A stretch of 64,000 nt of DNA, taken from assembly GCA_964036315.1 (NCBI GenBank), contig OZ038496.1, positions 18,141,641 to 18,205,640 on the forward strand, written 5' to 3'. Below the pieces are notes generated by a model that had not been told where the DNA came from, ran no database searches, and worked only from the letters and a program-made list of their open reading frames with translations. The DNA is from Acanthosepion esculentum (lineage: Eukaryota > Mollusca > Cephalopoda > Sepiida > Sepiidae). Each line of letters opens with the position of its first letter. The stretch's first letter is position 1. Made by a program: the position numbers and the translations under genes. This document shows positions 36,843 through 48,270 of this stretch, piece after piece.

Positions 36843-37140
36843 GTTAAGTAATACCAGTCTTCCTATATGGCAGTGATTGCTGAACAATCTCACAGATGAA
36901 GAAGAGACTTGATGCAACAGAAATATTGTTCTGTGCAAGGATGCTGACAATACCATGGACTGAGCAATGACAAAGTTTTAGTGACAATGTCAGCAAAAAG
37001 CACACTTATGTTTAACCCCAGAAAGAGATAGTTGGAATTTCTTGGCATGTAATGAGGAAAGAGTGTTTGTAAAATTTGATACTCACATGACACATTGAAG
37101 GCAAGAGAGCCAGAGGAGAGCAATGCATATAGAAGAAAAA
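36843..37140 (+). mobile_element. LINE-A tail fragment, decayed
   Basis: CTTCCTATATGGCAGTGATT, CAGATGAAGAAGAGACTTGA, AGGATGCTGACAATACCATG and TAATGAGGAAAGAG follow the order of the LINE-A tail (VLLYGSDC, MKKRL, RMLTIPWTE, LGM.MRKE). No frame is intact. Confidence 0.6.
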
Positions 37141-37655
37141 TGTTTAGATAGTACAGTATTGTACAGACCAGTAAATGTAATCAACACATTTTTCAACTCT
37201 ATATTATGTCCGTAACTAATTCCTTTCAGTGGTAGTCAAGGGGCAGCAAGTCTCTTCAATGTTCAAGTGCTTTCCTTAGTATTCTTGTTGATTTTCACGA
37301 TCTGAATGGTTTTGATTTCTTCTCAGAATTCCAATGCTACTAACCATTTTGTGAGGTTCTTCTAAGCTCTTTTAATTACTCTAAGAACAAGGGAAATAAA
37401 TACTATCTTCCTGTTCTTCAAACAAGAAGTTTTACCAAACCACTTTGTCAGGCATAATACACATGTTATAGGTTTGGGCCAACAAGGTTCCGATAGCTTT
37501 AATGTTACTTTTGCACCATTTGTAACATTCCTAAACTATTTCTAATTAATTATACAGTGCAGTAGTGTACTGAACAGAAAACACTTACATATTTATAAGT
37601 CTACCATTTGTCCTTGCTTTGAAAATTTCTGTCACATCTGGTCTGGTGTTCCTGC

Positions 37656-37699
<44 letters not shown>

Positions 37700-38854
37700 C
37701 ACACACACTTAATAAAATCCAAAGAATCTGCAATGTAATTGGTTTTAACCTGGCACCTCAGCTTCAGTCACTTTCTCACCACCATAATGTAGCTTCCCTG
37801 TGAGTTTTCTATAAATACTGTCATGGTAATTAGTCTGATTAATTTTCCTCTATAGTTAACTTAGTGAGGGGATGTACGCTTATTAGCCTCTTTTATTTCT
37901 GTCCACACTTTCTTTAGTTTAATTCCCCCTCCCCCATTTGGTGACAGAGATGTCAGTTCTCTGGTAGAAGCAGGATGTTTTTCATTTTTCTAGTGTGTAT
38001 TTTCTATTCGTTTTTCTGTCAGTTTGAGTGTGCATTTGTTAAATTACTTCGCCCCACATGAATTTCGTCCAGTTAACTGTTGTTTCTGCCATGATTAAGG
38101 ATTGTGGCAGTTTTTTTCTTATTAACACTATTTTGTTTCCTTGTTTATAAAATTGTAATAACTGTAAATATTTATTGGGGTTTCATTTTTTATAAGTTTC
38201 TTACTTTTATTCCTCACCCACCACAAATAAGTTTTACATATGGGAACTAGTTAAAACTTCATAGAGATTTGAGGTATTATGACGGCTGTAGTAAAAATGG
38301 TAAGTAAGAATGTGTTGTTTTGTTGTAAGGAATACTGTAGTATATTTGGGTCAGTAATCATGTCTAGCTAAGTTTAAGACAAGAGATTGAAAACCAGCCT
38401 TCCCTTATCTCCTCTTTTGGCTTTGTGCCACATTTGTGTATTTTCAAAATAAATATTATTTTCCTCTACAGTACCTATACTTAATGAATTTCAGTGCAGT
38501 ACTAGATTGGCAATTAGGTCTCATCATTTAGAGTCAAAATGGTGATACGTAACTGTAAGTTCTATTCTAACAGTTTCTTCTATCGCACTTCTTGCTTGTG
38601 AAACTCTGTTCAGATTATTGCTTCCCAGTTAACTTTCATTTAAATGCAAGGTTAATCATCATCATCATCTCCCTTAATTATTGTCGTTTTAATGTTTTCT
38701 CTGCTTAAGTGATTTTTTTTGTTCTCATATTCTCTCATACTCACTAACCTCTTGCATCTTAGTGGCTTTATTGTCTTGTGTGGGGTGAAATGATTGTATA
38801 TGTACATATATAAATTTTATCTATATACGTGTATAGAGATATGGCTATAACTAT
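37141..38854. other. Spacer with a (CA)n run and a possible lone satellite fragment
   Basis: A (CA)n run lies at 37,660-37,708. Bases 38,513-38,542 (GGCAATTAGGTCTCATCATT then TAGAGTCAAA) resemble part of the 108-bp monomer (GGCAAGGTCTCATCATTTTA then CAGTTCAAA). A copy of the 28.3-kb dispersed repeat is at about 38,735-38,795. No gene is seen. Confidence 0.4.
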
Positions 38855-38908
38855 TATATATATATATATATATATATATAATACACACACACACACACAC
38901 ACACACTG
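38855..38908. repeat. (TA)n(CA)n microsatellite
   Basis: A TA run passes into a CA run with a short ATAA interruption. Confidence 0.95.
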
Positions 38909-39094
38909 TTGCAGTTAAATTATGTAAACTACACAAAACTTAGTTTGACACTTACTGACTGCTTTTTGATCATTTTGACTCCTGCTGTGACAACATCCGC
39001 ATCTGGTGTAAGCTCTGGCAATGATTCACTACCCCCCAGTGGTAGAAACAAAGTGTTTAAGTACTGCTGAACAAAAGTTACTACTACATTCCTA

Positions 39095-39425
39095 CATGGC
39101 TGAGTGGTTAGAACATTCCCTTTCTGACCATGAGGCATGGGTTCAAATCACGATTGATGTTATTGGTATGAGGAGGCTATTTACAGTGTGCGGCAAAATG
39201 AAACCAAGCCTTTTGAGTGATGGTTGTGCTAGTCATCGTGACCGAGATCTTGAGCATTACTGGCTTTGGTCAAACTGTTCATCATGCCAGATCATGTTCA
39301 CTTACTTAGAAACAATAATTACAATCTGTTCAGTACAGTTGCAATACAAACTACAGGCAGAATGTGCCTGAGTAGGCGTCTACAGCAGGGATTGATCAAG
39401 CACCCCCCCCCCTCCGGCCACCTAG
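39095..39425 (+). mobile_element. tRNA-derived SINE, cephalopod-type body, copy 1
   Basis: The head has an A-box-like TGGCTGAGTGGTTAGAACAT and a B-box-like GGGTTCAAATCACG. The body has CCAAGCCTTTTGAGTGATGG, GTCATCGTGACCGAGATCTT and GTGCCTGAGTAGGCGTCTAC, ending in a C-run near 39,402-39,411. The body matches 61,866-62,190 block by block. That copy has the motif ACCCAAGCTTGTGAGTGAAA, which to my memory resembles cephalopod SINE bodies. Confidence 0.65.
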
Positions 39426-39589
39426 CAGATGGCTGTGCTTGGAAACGTGTGACCAGATGTTACTAATTATGACTAGATTTGTTTCATGTGCAGTAATGAT
39501 ATTACCTGTGTTGCTTATAAATGTATTTACTGCAAAGTATGTATTTTTATATTGCTAATTTTAATCTCTCTCTCTTATGTGCACCCCCC

Positions 39590-39655
<66 letters not shown>
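39590..39655. repeat. (TA)n microsatellite
   Basis: About 27 TA dinucleotides, preceded by a short C-run and followed by GTGTGTA. Confidence 0.95.
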
Positions 39656-39658
<3 letters not shown>

Positions 39659-40324
39659 ATAATAGAGTAAAGAGAGATATTAATTACAAAGAAATGAGCA
39701 TTACTTACAAAGAAATCAATACCTTCACACTGTTGCATATTTCCCTTTCACCAATTTTATTCAAGGAAACAATACCTGAAGCGCTTCTTCTACTAAAAGC
39801 TATCTAGCATGTGCCACCATTTTGAAGCGAAAATAAGCCTGGGAGTCAATGAAGCTCTTTAGACAAAAAGTCAAGAAAAGTGGTTGAAAAGCTAGTGAAC
39901 AAAAGGGAAAAATGTGTTTCACTTTGTGATTATCTAATTTGGGAAATGTATTTTCTTTTACACACTTTTTTTTTCTTGTTCCATATTCATCTAAGCTGTA
40001 TTAAGCTTGTTTTCTTTGACAATTCATTTTTTTTAATTTTTTTTTTTTTAGTTGAAGAACTTGAATGAAACTTGAGTTGCTACAACCCATCTTTTACTCA
40101 ACATTTTTTTCCACCAATGGAAAGATGATCTTTGCGATAATGTTCATAAAGTTACTACCCTCGATAAATTAGGTGCCGGTGTATCAATTAAGAATATTAA
40201 CAATATAACTTTTACTTTCAAATTTATACATACATTTTTATTTTCATTTGCTGCCAAGGATTTATGTAGTTTATAGTGAGGATCTATGAATGATCCAATA
40301 TGTTGTAAGCAGTGTTTGTTTGCT
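39656..40324. other. Spacer
   Basis: No recognisable coding or repeat feature beyond T-rich runs near 39,965-40,050. Confidence 0.5.
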
Positions 40325-41290
40325 GAACAATGTTCCACAGGCATGTAGAAAAGTTGAGGTTGATAGAGATCACGTTATTTGTTATTTCTCCTGGCATCCA
40401 TATATACAAGGTCACTAGGGAGGTTGTGAATTGTTTTCCTGTCTCTGATGGCTTCAATCTGTCCTGTGAGTATCAAATTTTCCAAGCACTCTTTCCTTAT
40501 TACATGCCCTAGAAATTTCAACTATCTCTTCCTGATGTGAAGTATAAGTGTCTGTTTTGATTCCATTTTCTCTAAAACTTTGTCGTTTATTACATGTTTG
40601 GTCCATGGTATTCTCAGCATCCTTCTGTAGAACCACATTTCAGTTGCTTCAAGTCTGTACTTCATCTTTGAGAAGATTGTCCAGCATTCACTGCAATGTA
40701 GGAGGACTGGTATTACATAACAGTTCAGTAAGTTTTTATTTGTATCTAATGAAATTTTCCTATTCCTTAATACTTTGTTTAGCTTTTGGAAGGCGTCTTT
40801 TGTTATCACAATGCACCTTCAGATTTTAGTGTCACTGCTTCCGTCCTCCGTTAAAATACTTTCTAGATATTTAAATTGTTGTAACCATTTAATTTTGGTA
40901 TCCCCAATTTGTAATTAAATATTTTGGGCAGTACCTTTTGCTAGCAACCATGCACTTTGTCTTTTTTCCTCCTTTTTGATTTACTGCACTGCCTTCTGTA
41001 GGAGTTCTTTTTGTTTCCTTTCTGTATCTGCTATCAACACTCTGTCTTCTGCATATCTTATGTTGCTGTGATATGTAACCCTCAATAATGAATCTTGGTA
41101 GGACTTCCAATGCTCCCAGGATCATCCCCACTGTATATGTTCTATAAGTCTGGTGACAAGAAGATCCTTGTTTTACACCTCTTTCTTTTTGTGCATATTT
41201 ACTGAATTCATTTTCTATCTGTATACAAGTGGTTTTCTGCCAGCAGTGATTCTGGATTATTCTAATATCCTTCTCCAAATATGATTTTCA
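40325..41290 (-). pseudogene. LINE-A reverse transcriptase half, broken, catalytic Asp altered
   Basis: Minus-strand reading shows, 5' to 3': ERGVKQGSS (RT block), then a frameshifted YADD region where the codons read Tyr-Ala-Glu-Asp (near 41,045-41,060) instead of Tyr-Ala-Asp-Asp. Next come KTKCMVASK, KDAFQKLNKVLRNRKISLDT, NLLNCYVIPVLLHCSECWTI, EATEMWFYRRMLRIPWTKHV and KVLEKM. The tail continues through a decayed FLGHVMRKECLENLILTG-like block to about 40,325. Frameshifts and the lost aspartate make it inactive. Confidence 0.8.
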
Positions 41291-41374
41291 AAAATTTAAA
41301 TGCAACATCAGTCGCCATATTGAATACTATTGTTAGTTTTTTATTATTCCTTTATTCTCAGTAACATTTCCTTG

Positions 41375-41450
41375 GTGTATTTCATCACCACTAACCCCTA
41401 ATATCTTAGTGCCTTTATCACCTGACTTTTGGAGGAATGATTAAAAGAAA
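41375..41450. repeat. Dispersed repeat family, copy 3 of 3
   Basis: CACTAACCCCTAATATCTTA followed by GTGCCTTTATCACCTGACTT matches the blocks at 28.3 and 38.7 kb. Confidence 0.5.
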
Positions 41451-41550
41451 GTAATGTCAATTTGTGGCAGGTAGTGCTATCCATGCTTATTTTCCTTTAT
41501 AAATTACATTTACAGTTAAATTCCCAGATCAATTCTGTGGACAAGACAGA

Positions 41551-41869
41551 TTGGTATAAAATGACAATTGGAAAAATCTTAAATTTTGCCGACATGTTTC
41601 GTCTTCTGACCTTTTCAAGGCAAAAATGAAATTGAAATATCTCTGTTGTTATAGTTACATTAAAAAAAATCTCTTACTATAAAGGTAATTTACATTAACC
41701 AGAAAAAAGCCTTGGACAGAAGCGTCTATCTTTTTAAATTTGGATTTTTAATGTAACTATAACAAAGATATTTCGATTTCATTTTTGCCTTGAAAAAGTC
41801 GGAAGACGAAACGCGTCGGCAAAATCTAAGATTTTTCCAATTGTCATTTTATTGTTTTTTTTATACCAA
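41551..41869. mobile_element. Fold-back element with paired degenerate hammerhead-like motifs
   Basis: Left arm 41,551-41,662 is complementary to right arm 41,750-41,869, starting TTGGTATAAA and ending TTATACCAA. The right arm reads in hammerhead order: stem I strand TTTTGCC (41783-41789), TTGAAAAA, stem II GTC-GGAA-GAC (41798-41807), GAAA (41808-41811), then CGCGTC, and GGCAAAA (41818-41824) closing stem I. The cleavage triplet is GTC. The left arm gives the same on the minus strand (41584-41625), with loop AGAA and CATGTC. Relative to the CUGANGA core both arms carry C-to-T at position 3 and G-to-A at the essential G8, plus one extra base. They should be inactive. Confidence 0.7.
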
Positions 41870-42475
41870 ATTACATTTAGTTTGGTTTCTTTTGTAGCAT
41901 ATCAACCTCAACAGGTTATTTAATACCGACAAGATTTTTATTACTGGTAACATTTTTTCCTCAAAAATATATTAGTGGTAATAATTTTTTCTTCTAAAAA
42001 TTTATTTCTGGTATTAAAACCTATTGTTACTTTTATAATGTATTGACCCCAGTTGTAGATTAACTATTTGCCCATAGTTGGGACCCTAACAGGTGCTACC
42101 ACCTTGGGTCAGGGCAGACCTGGGAACACCAGCAATTAAGAGGTGGTTCCACAATCCTCAAAACCTCCTGATCAGAGGCCATGCTGTTAGACATAGTTTA
42201 TCATCATACCCACGACGGAAATTACTTGTAAAAGGATATTAAAAAAAATATCTCCCAAAATTGGTTTATGCCTGGTTTAAATAAATATTCATTTGCAGTT
42301 TTTATATTTATTTATTTGAAGAAAGGAGTGAGAAGAAAAGGATTTTGAGAGTCATTTTGGCATTAATAACATTATTAATGTTCAGTCACATTACCACCAC
42401 CCCTCAATATTAATATCTTCCACTATGACAAATATAATTGTATGACGGAAATACAATCGATCAAAATACTATATA
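41870..42475. other. Spacer
   Basis: No gene. A short diverged tandem motif (TAGTGGTAATAATTTTTTCT type) is at 41,920-42,015. Confidence 0.45.
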
Positions 42476-43419
42476 CCGGGTGAAGCAGCAAAATTGTCCA
42501 AATCCTGTAACAACAAAATTGTCCATTTGTTAGATTAAGGTTTGAAACATTGTATCTTAGAAATGATTAAAGATATCTTACTGGAATTCTCTGAGGTCTT
42601 TATGACCCTATTGGACTCTACTTTGAGAAATAAGAATGTATAATTAATCTCCAAACTTAACAGAAGTATCATGATGAAATTGATCATAAACGAAAATGAC
42701 ATGTTCATCATTAATTAATCCTAGCTAAGGTTCGGTAGCTCATGAAGGATTGAAATAAAGTTCAAATATGTATTATTCCAGCATCATTTCAAAATTCATT
42801 CAAGAGGATTTTCATCCTCTTCAACCTGGATTAACATGGTACGTCGCAGGTATAACATACAATTCTATTTTCAAGTCTTTTTTCACTGCACTTTGGTCTG
42901 TCATAGCTAAAACTCCTCTCTTACATGCCAAACATCTTATGGCTTGAGTTGGATCTTTTCTAATTGTCCTCTTTAGCTCTAAGTTGAAATGATGATCTCT
43001 CTTCCTGTTACAATGACCTAATCAAGTTTTCCTTTCTACTGTTCCCTCTTTCTTAAACTTATTCACCATTCTCTTGATGGTTCTTGAATGGACTTTGAAG
43101 ATGGAAGTCAGAGTATGAATGTTGGTACCATTACTGAATGCCTAAATGATATTTTTCCTCTCACCATTGCTCACTTGTTAAGACATACTGGGGCAGACAC
43201 AAAATGATTTTAACCTGTTCTCTTTCTAGCCGAATAACCAAAATGATTTTTCATTGATTCTTACGGCAAATGGTGCCAAAATGGCTAAAGGTCTTGTCTG
43301 AAAACCTGAAAATAAGAAACTCAGTTAGTTTACTGATTTTTTTTTAGATATTAAACATTTTGTGGCATGGACAATTATTGCATGCTGTTACACAATTTGG
43401 ACAATTTTGCTGTTACACC
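42476..43419 (-). mobile_element. Tc1/mariner-type transposon, internally deleted, both ends present
   Basis: Terminal inverted repeats of about 45-50 bp are visible: GGTGAAGCAGCAAAATTGTC at the left and the complement of GACAATTTTGCTGTTACACC at the right, continuing with CCAAATCCTGTAACAACA against CCAAATTGTGTAACAGCA. TA flanks both sides (42474-42475 and 43420-43421), the target duplication typical of the superfamily. On the minus strand, about 43,175-42,800 encodes an N-terminal DNA-binding region: SNGERK, an in-frame stop, then AFSNGTNIHTLTSIFKVHSR, TIKRMVNKFKKEGTVERKT, and after a stop LELKRTIRKDPTQAIRCLAC, AVKKDLKIE. The catalytic DDE region is missing or unrecognisable, so it is non-autonomous. 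Confidence 0.8.
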
Positions 43420-43424
43420 TAGTG

Positions 43425-44022
<598 letters not shown>

Positions 44023-44027
44023 GTGGA

Positions 44028-44285
44028 GTAATGGATAACGGCTTGGATTGAGGAATCGGAGAGCCGAGTTCGAATTCCCGTCGAATCGATTACATTCACG
44101 TTTAAAACAATTTATTACCACTTAAAACCCACTGTACCCAGCCTAGCGCAAAATACAATATGGGAACGATTAATACATAAAGGAGGAGAAATACCTGTTG
44201 ATTAAATAAAGATTCCAGTTTGAAATTTTCTGAAGGTTAACATGATCGACAGACACCTGAAGAAGCTGGAAATCACAACAAAGAT
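44028..44285 (+). mobile_element. tRNA-Arg-like SINE with CCTGAAGAAG tail
   Basis: The head GAGTAATGGATAACGGCTTG with GAGCCGAGTTCGAATTCCC gives clear A and B boxes of a tRNA-Arg-like promoter. The tail reads ATTAAATAAAGATTCCAGTT, TGAAATTTTC, then ACACCTGAAGAAGCTGGAAA. This is the same tail domain as in the elements at 34.6 and 45.4 kb, which carry a different head. Confidence 0.7.
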
Positions 44286-44295
44286 GAATTATCAT

Positions 44296-44920
44296 TCTAC
44301 GTGTTGCATCCCTTCAAGACATGGGCGATCATGACTCTCCACAACTTCTTGTCCTTTGTTGCTTTTAGTAAAGTTTGTCTTTTTGCTATTTCTCCTAACC
44401 TATTTTCTGTCAATCATTTACATGACCTCTTTCTTTTTCTTTTATATGTCATATCCGTTGAGGATGTGAATGGTCATGGCTCTCCCCAATTTCTTGTCTT
44501 TGTAACTTTCAGTAAAATCAAACATTTTGCTATCTCTCCTAAACCCTTTTCTGCCAACTATTTACACATTTATTTCTTTTCCTTAAGTGCCATGTCCCTT
44601 CAAGATGTGGGCAATCATAGCTCTCCACAATTTCCTATCTTTGTTGCTTTTAGTAAAGTTTGACGTTTTGCTCTCTCTCCTAATCCCTGTTTGCCAACCA
44701 CTTATGCAGCTACTTTTTCTATGAGCTGTCTTCCTTCAGGGCATGGATTATCAGGGCTCTCCACATTTTCCTGTCCTTTGTAGCTCTTAGTTTATTATCT
44801 ATTTCCTAATTTTTCTCTGCGAACGATTTACACAAGCTTCTTATTCTTCTATATACTGTGTCACTATTAGTAAAGTATTTCTTTTTCCTGTCACTCTTAA
44901 TTCTTGTTCCGTTAAACAAA
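44296..44920 (-). mobile_element. LINE-A 3' tail with four tandem 140-bp terminal copies
   Basis: The terminal LINE-A block (minus strand of CATGGGCGATCATGACTCTC CACAACTTC) occurs at about 44,308, 44,449, 44,589 and 44,733, a 140-144-bp spacing with 10-20% divergence. Each unit contains the AGTAAAGTTTG...GCTATTTCTCCTAA segment. The LINE body continues to 44,920 and resumes at 45,530 beyond a nested fold-back element. Confidence 0.75.
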
Positions 44921-44929
44921 AGCTCTTTA

Positions 44930-45467
44930 ACTATCTGTCTATATTTCTGAGATGAGGTATTATGTACATTATTTACATTATTCGGACTATTGTCCTCATC
45001 TTTGTCGCCATATTTATTACAACGTTTCGGACGTTGTACACTCTGGCCTTCTTCAGGTGGTTGGAATATCGAACTGAACCCTTTATTTCGCTCACTGGGG
45101 TAGACTGTTATAGTTCCATGTGCCATGTTTAATAGATGTCAGTTATCAGTTATCTCCTGTTAATTTTCCTCTGAAAGCCATATTTATCACAACATTTCAG
45201 CCTCAAGGAAACATGGCACAGTGGATAAAGGCATTAGTTAAATCCAGTGACAGGACCCAAAGAGTGTGAGTTCAATACCCGTTAAAGGTAGTGGAGAACT
45301 TTCAGAGGGAAATTAACAGGAGATAACTGATAACTGACATCCATTAAACATGGCACGTGGAACTAGAACGGTCTACCCCAGTGAGCGAAATAAAGGGTTC
45401 AGTTCGACATTCCAACCACCTGAAGAAGGCCGAAGTATACAACAGCCGAAACGTTGTAATAAATATG
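44930..45467 (+). mobile_element. Fold-back SINE-like element nested in LINE-A
   Basis: Arm 44,998-45,168 is a near-perfect inverted copy of 45,299-45,469. The loop between them carries a tRNA-like head (TGGCACAGTGGATAAAGGCA at about 45,213 and GTGAGTTCAATACCCG at about 45,267). Both arms contain CTGAAGA followed by a GGC-GCC-type stem and GAAACGTTGTAATAAATATG. On the right arm CTGAAGA is near 45,420 and GAAACG near 45,448. GCTCTTTA occurs at both edges (44,922-44,929 and 45,468-45,475), a possible target duplication. A transcript would form a long double-stranded hairpin. Confidence 0.75.
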
Positions 45468-45529
45468 GCTCTTTAGTGTGTCTATGTGTGTCTTTTCTCT
45501 GTCCCTCTCGCCTTCAATAAGACATGTTA

Positions 45530-45625
45530 GTGTAAAATTTTCCAGGCCTCATTATGCGCCCTAGAAATTTTAGCTGTCTCTCATGCTAAATATAAATGTC
45601 CTGTTGTTTCCATAGCTTACCTTGA
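45530..45625 (-). mobile_element. LINE-A continuation beyond nested insertion
   Basis: CAGGCCTCATTATGCGCCCT and AGAAATTTTAGCTGTCTCTC match the minus strand of the LINE-A KFLGRIMRPG block, resuming the copy interrupted by the fold-back element. Confidence 0.6.
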
Positions 45626-46146
45626 TAGAAAAATATGTTAAATTGTAAGGTATTAACACAATAATAGTGTTTTATTTATTTATTGGTTGGATTTGGAATT
45701 GGTGGCAAGTCTATTTAATAGAACCGAAGCAATGAAGGATAAAAAAAATTTGTTTCAAAGAAATCTATTTTCTAAATTTGATTCTTCAGAATCGATTTGA
45801 AATCCTTTGTGCGTAAACACCAATAATCAATTTAGCAATGTGCATTCCATTATTTTTGCCCTGTTTTGTTATTATTTTAAAAAAAATCTAATTTCCTAGC
45901 TTATTTAAAAATGTGGTTTCTTAAGCAGGATAAAGAACTTAATTAGAAATAAAACAACAACGTAACAGCAGTGGACCAGATACCTTGCTCAAAAGAAATG
46001 CATTTCTGAAATTTGTGGAAGGTTTGACATCCCTGGATCTATGGTGTCTAAACTATCATCTGTGTACAACTATTTTTCAAGTCCAGGATTAAAAATGGTT
46101 TAAAATGAATAGATCCTATAAATATTGTAGAAGACAATCTTTCATC
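45626..46146. other. Spacer
   Basis: No gene. TTTGACATCCCTGGATCTATGG at about 46,022 is echoed by ATTTGACATCCCTTGTTCTA at about 46,279, a local duplication of about 257 bp. Confidence 0.4.
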
Positions 46147-46295
46147 AAAGCCTATAGACTAGCTCTACAAAATCACAAAGGGCTTTACCAAATAATGGCA
46201 ACTACGTCCCTTGAAGACTTCCAACAACAATAACAACAAAATGAGCAACACATATAAGTTGAAGAGAAATTTTAGGTTATTTGACATCCCTTGTT
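46147..46295 (+). repeat. Repeat shared with the left flank of the 115-bp satellite
   Basis: AAATCACAAAGGGCTTTACC, AATAATGGCAACTACGTCCC, CCAACAACAATAACAACAAA and AGAAATTTTAGG parallel AGAATCACAAAGAACATGTA, AATAATAGAAACCACATCAC, CCAACAGTAGCAACAACTAA and GGAAATTTAG at 48,161-48,275. The two copies are 2 kb apart. Confidence 0.6.
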
Positions 46296-48160
46296 CTACG
46301 GTGAATTTAATGGAAGGTATTTTTGTTTTGTGTGCCATTGTGGCCAACTATATATCCTTAATGATTGTCACCAGAAATGTCTGTCTAGAATTGTTTGCAG
46401 CAGGGCCTATATTAGGACTGGGGTGGTCAAGCCTGATTAGGGGTCCCGGGCAGTGCTTTGTGACCATCACTATATTTCTACCTATATTTATATATGATAT
46501 AAATTAAATTAAGCACAAGTGACTATTAAAGGATTAAAACTTTTCATGGATTTTGACTTCATTCTGTTTGGGTTTTTTTTTTTTTCATCCAAATCTGGTC
46601 ATACTAAGTTTCCAAAAAACACTATATAAAATTTGCTATTTTTTTATCCATAATGTTGAATGGGATAAATTATTCAACTTTTTTTAACAAGAAAAACCTC
46701 AAGTTGCAGCAAAACGTTGATTTATTTAAGATGGAGTGATCAGTGATGACATGTGTATAGTTTGTATTAACTACCTGAAATTGTTCACCTGTATTGCATA
46801 TTATCCATTATTGTACATAACTAGGTTACAATAAAATTTGTATTTTATATGAATACTACCTTATGAAAATTGAGATGTGGAGGGTCCTGTATCATGGATT
46901 TGTGGGGGCACAAGGCCCTCTCACCAGCTATGCTTCTATTAACTTATATGTTTGGCAGCTCCTTGAGGCATGGAGACATTATTCTATTACAATCCCACAG
47001 AGAAAATGGCTTTCCTTGGCATTATCCATATCCTCTCCGGCTTAGAAGCGGCACAAGGCTGAATGTATGTAGTAGAGAGGGCTGTATCATAGATTTACAG
47101 GGTACACGACATGCTTGCACCAGCTCTGGTCTGCAGTAACAGACAAGCATAACTGGCTTAAATCATGAAATACCAGATGTCCACCCAGCTCAGTTCAATG
47201 TTCTTTTATTTCCATAGGTGCAGGAATGGAAGACCCATCAGAGCAACCTTGTTAAAGGCATCAGAGCTGAAAGTGTAAGAAATAAACAATATTTCCCACA
47301 CAATTACATATCTACACAGATTGTTTAAATCAAAGTGTCTATTGGTTAGAAATTAACATCACCATATGAAATATTTCACCAATAAGAGAAGATTAAAAAT
47401 TCCATTTTTATCAAGCCTACTTTCTGGGAGAATTTCTTAGAAAAACCTACAGATCTTGACTTTTAAGAGCTGATGTGCCTATATAGTTTAAAGTGCGTAC
47501 TGAAAGAAACATGTATCTTTCTTTAAACAAATCATCTGCAATAATAACAGCTTCGATGATCAGTGGATATTAGCTAACAATTGATGTAATTTCTAAACAA
47601 GTTTTTTTCTGTGGATCAACTGCCCAAAGACTTCCACTCAACTAAAGACTATCTTTATGTCTTTTTGAATCTTGAATCCATGTACATGTGTTTGTAAATA
47701 CAAATGATTTATTTAAAAGGCATGAGACCATGTTTTCTTTAATTTTATTTTATGATTGTTTGGAATTCAGATTTTTAATATTAAAAAAAAAAAACCGAAC
47801 TATAGAATTTTCTACAATAGTACTATGTCAGATACAGCATCTTGGCTGGACTTGTGACATTGCTAATTGGACACTGGAGAACTGGGAATGTGTGGAGTGA
47901 GTCATGGTGCTTGTTGTTTTTTGACTGATGATGCAAACCCAAATGAGGCCATGTAGACCCCAATTGTCAACAAAGCACCAATCAGGCTGGTGATGGTTCC
48001 AAAATGCAGTGGAGTATGTTGATGTGGCATAGGTTGGGTACACTGATCTGCTTAGACGTATCATTAACCGGTTGCTGCTACATTGTGCTGCTTATTGCCA
48101 GTGTGGCCATATTAATAGACTCTGTATAGAGAGGGCCAACTGTGATTGAACCATACACAC
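46296..48160. other. Spacer with dispersed-repeat pieces
   Basis: Two pieces of the 19.44-kb dispersed repeat are at about 46,880-46,940 and 47,065-47,135. Short frames in this interval (for example 46,211-46,507 and 46,863-47,139) have no known motif. No gene is supported. Confidence 0.4.
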
Positions 48161-48270
48161 CAAGCCTACAGAATCACAAAGAACATGTATCTAATAATAG
48201 AAACCACATCACTAGAAAACTACCAACAGTAGCAACAACTAAAATGGATAGCACATGTAACTAAAAGGGG
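48161..48270 (+). repeat. Second copy of the 46.15-kb repeat, left border of the satellite
   Basis: It ends within a few bases of where the first 115-bp monomer becomes recognisable (ACATAATGAAGATGTTAACA at 48,279). Confidence 0.6.

Noticed and set aside
45420..45460. A fully functional hammerhead in the fold-back SINE tail
   Set aside because: The CTGAAGA and GAAAC blocks are present, but I could not find a stem I partner around them. It is kept only as hammerhead-like.
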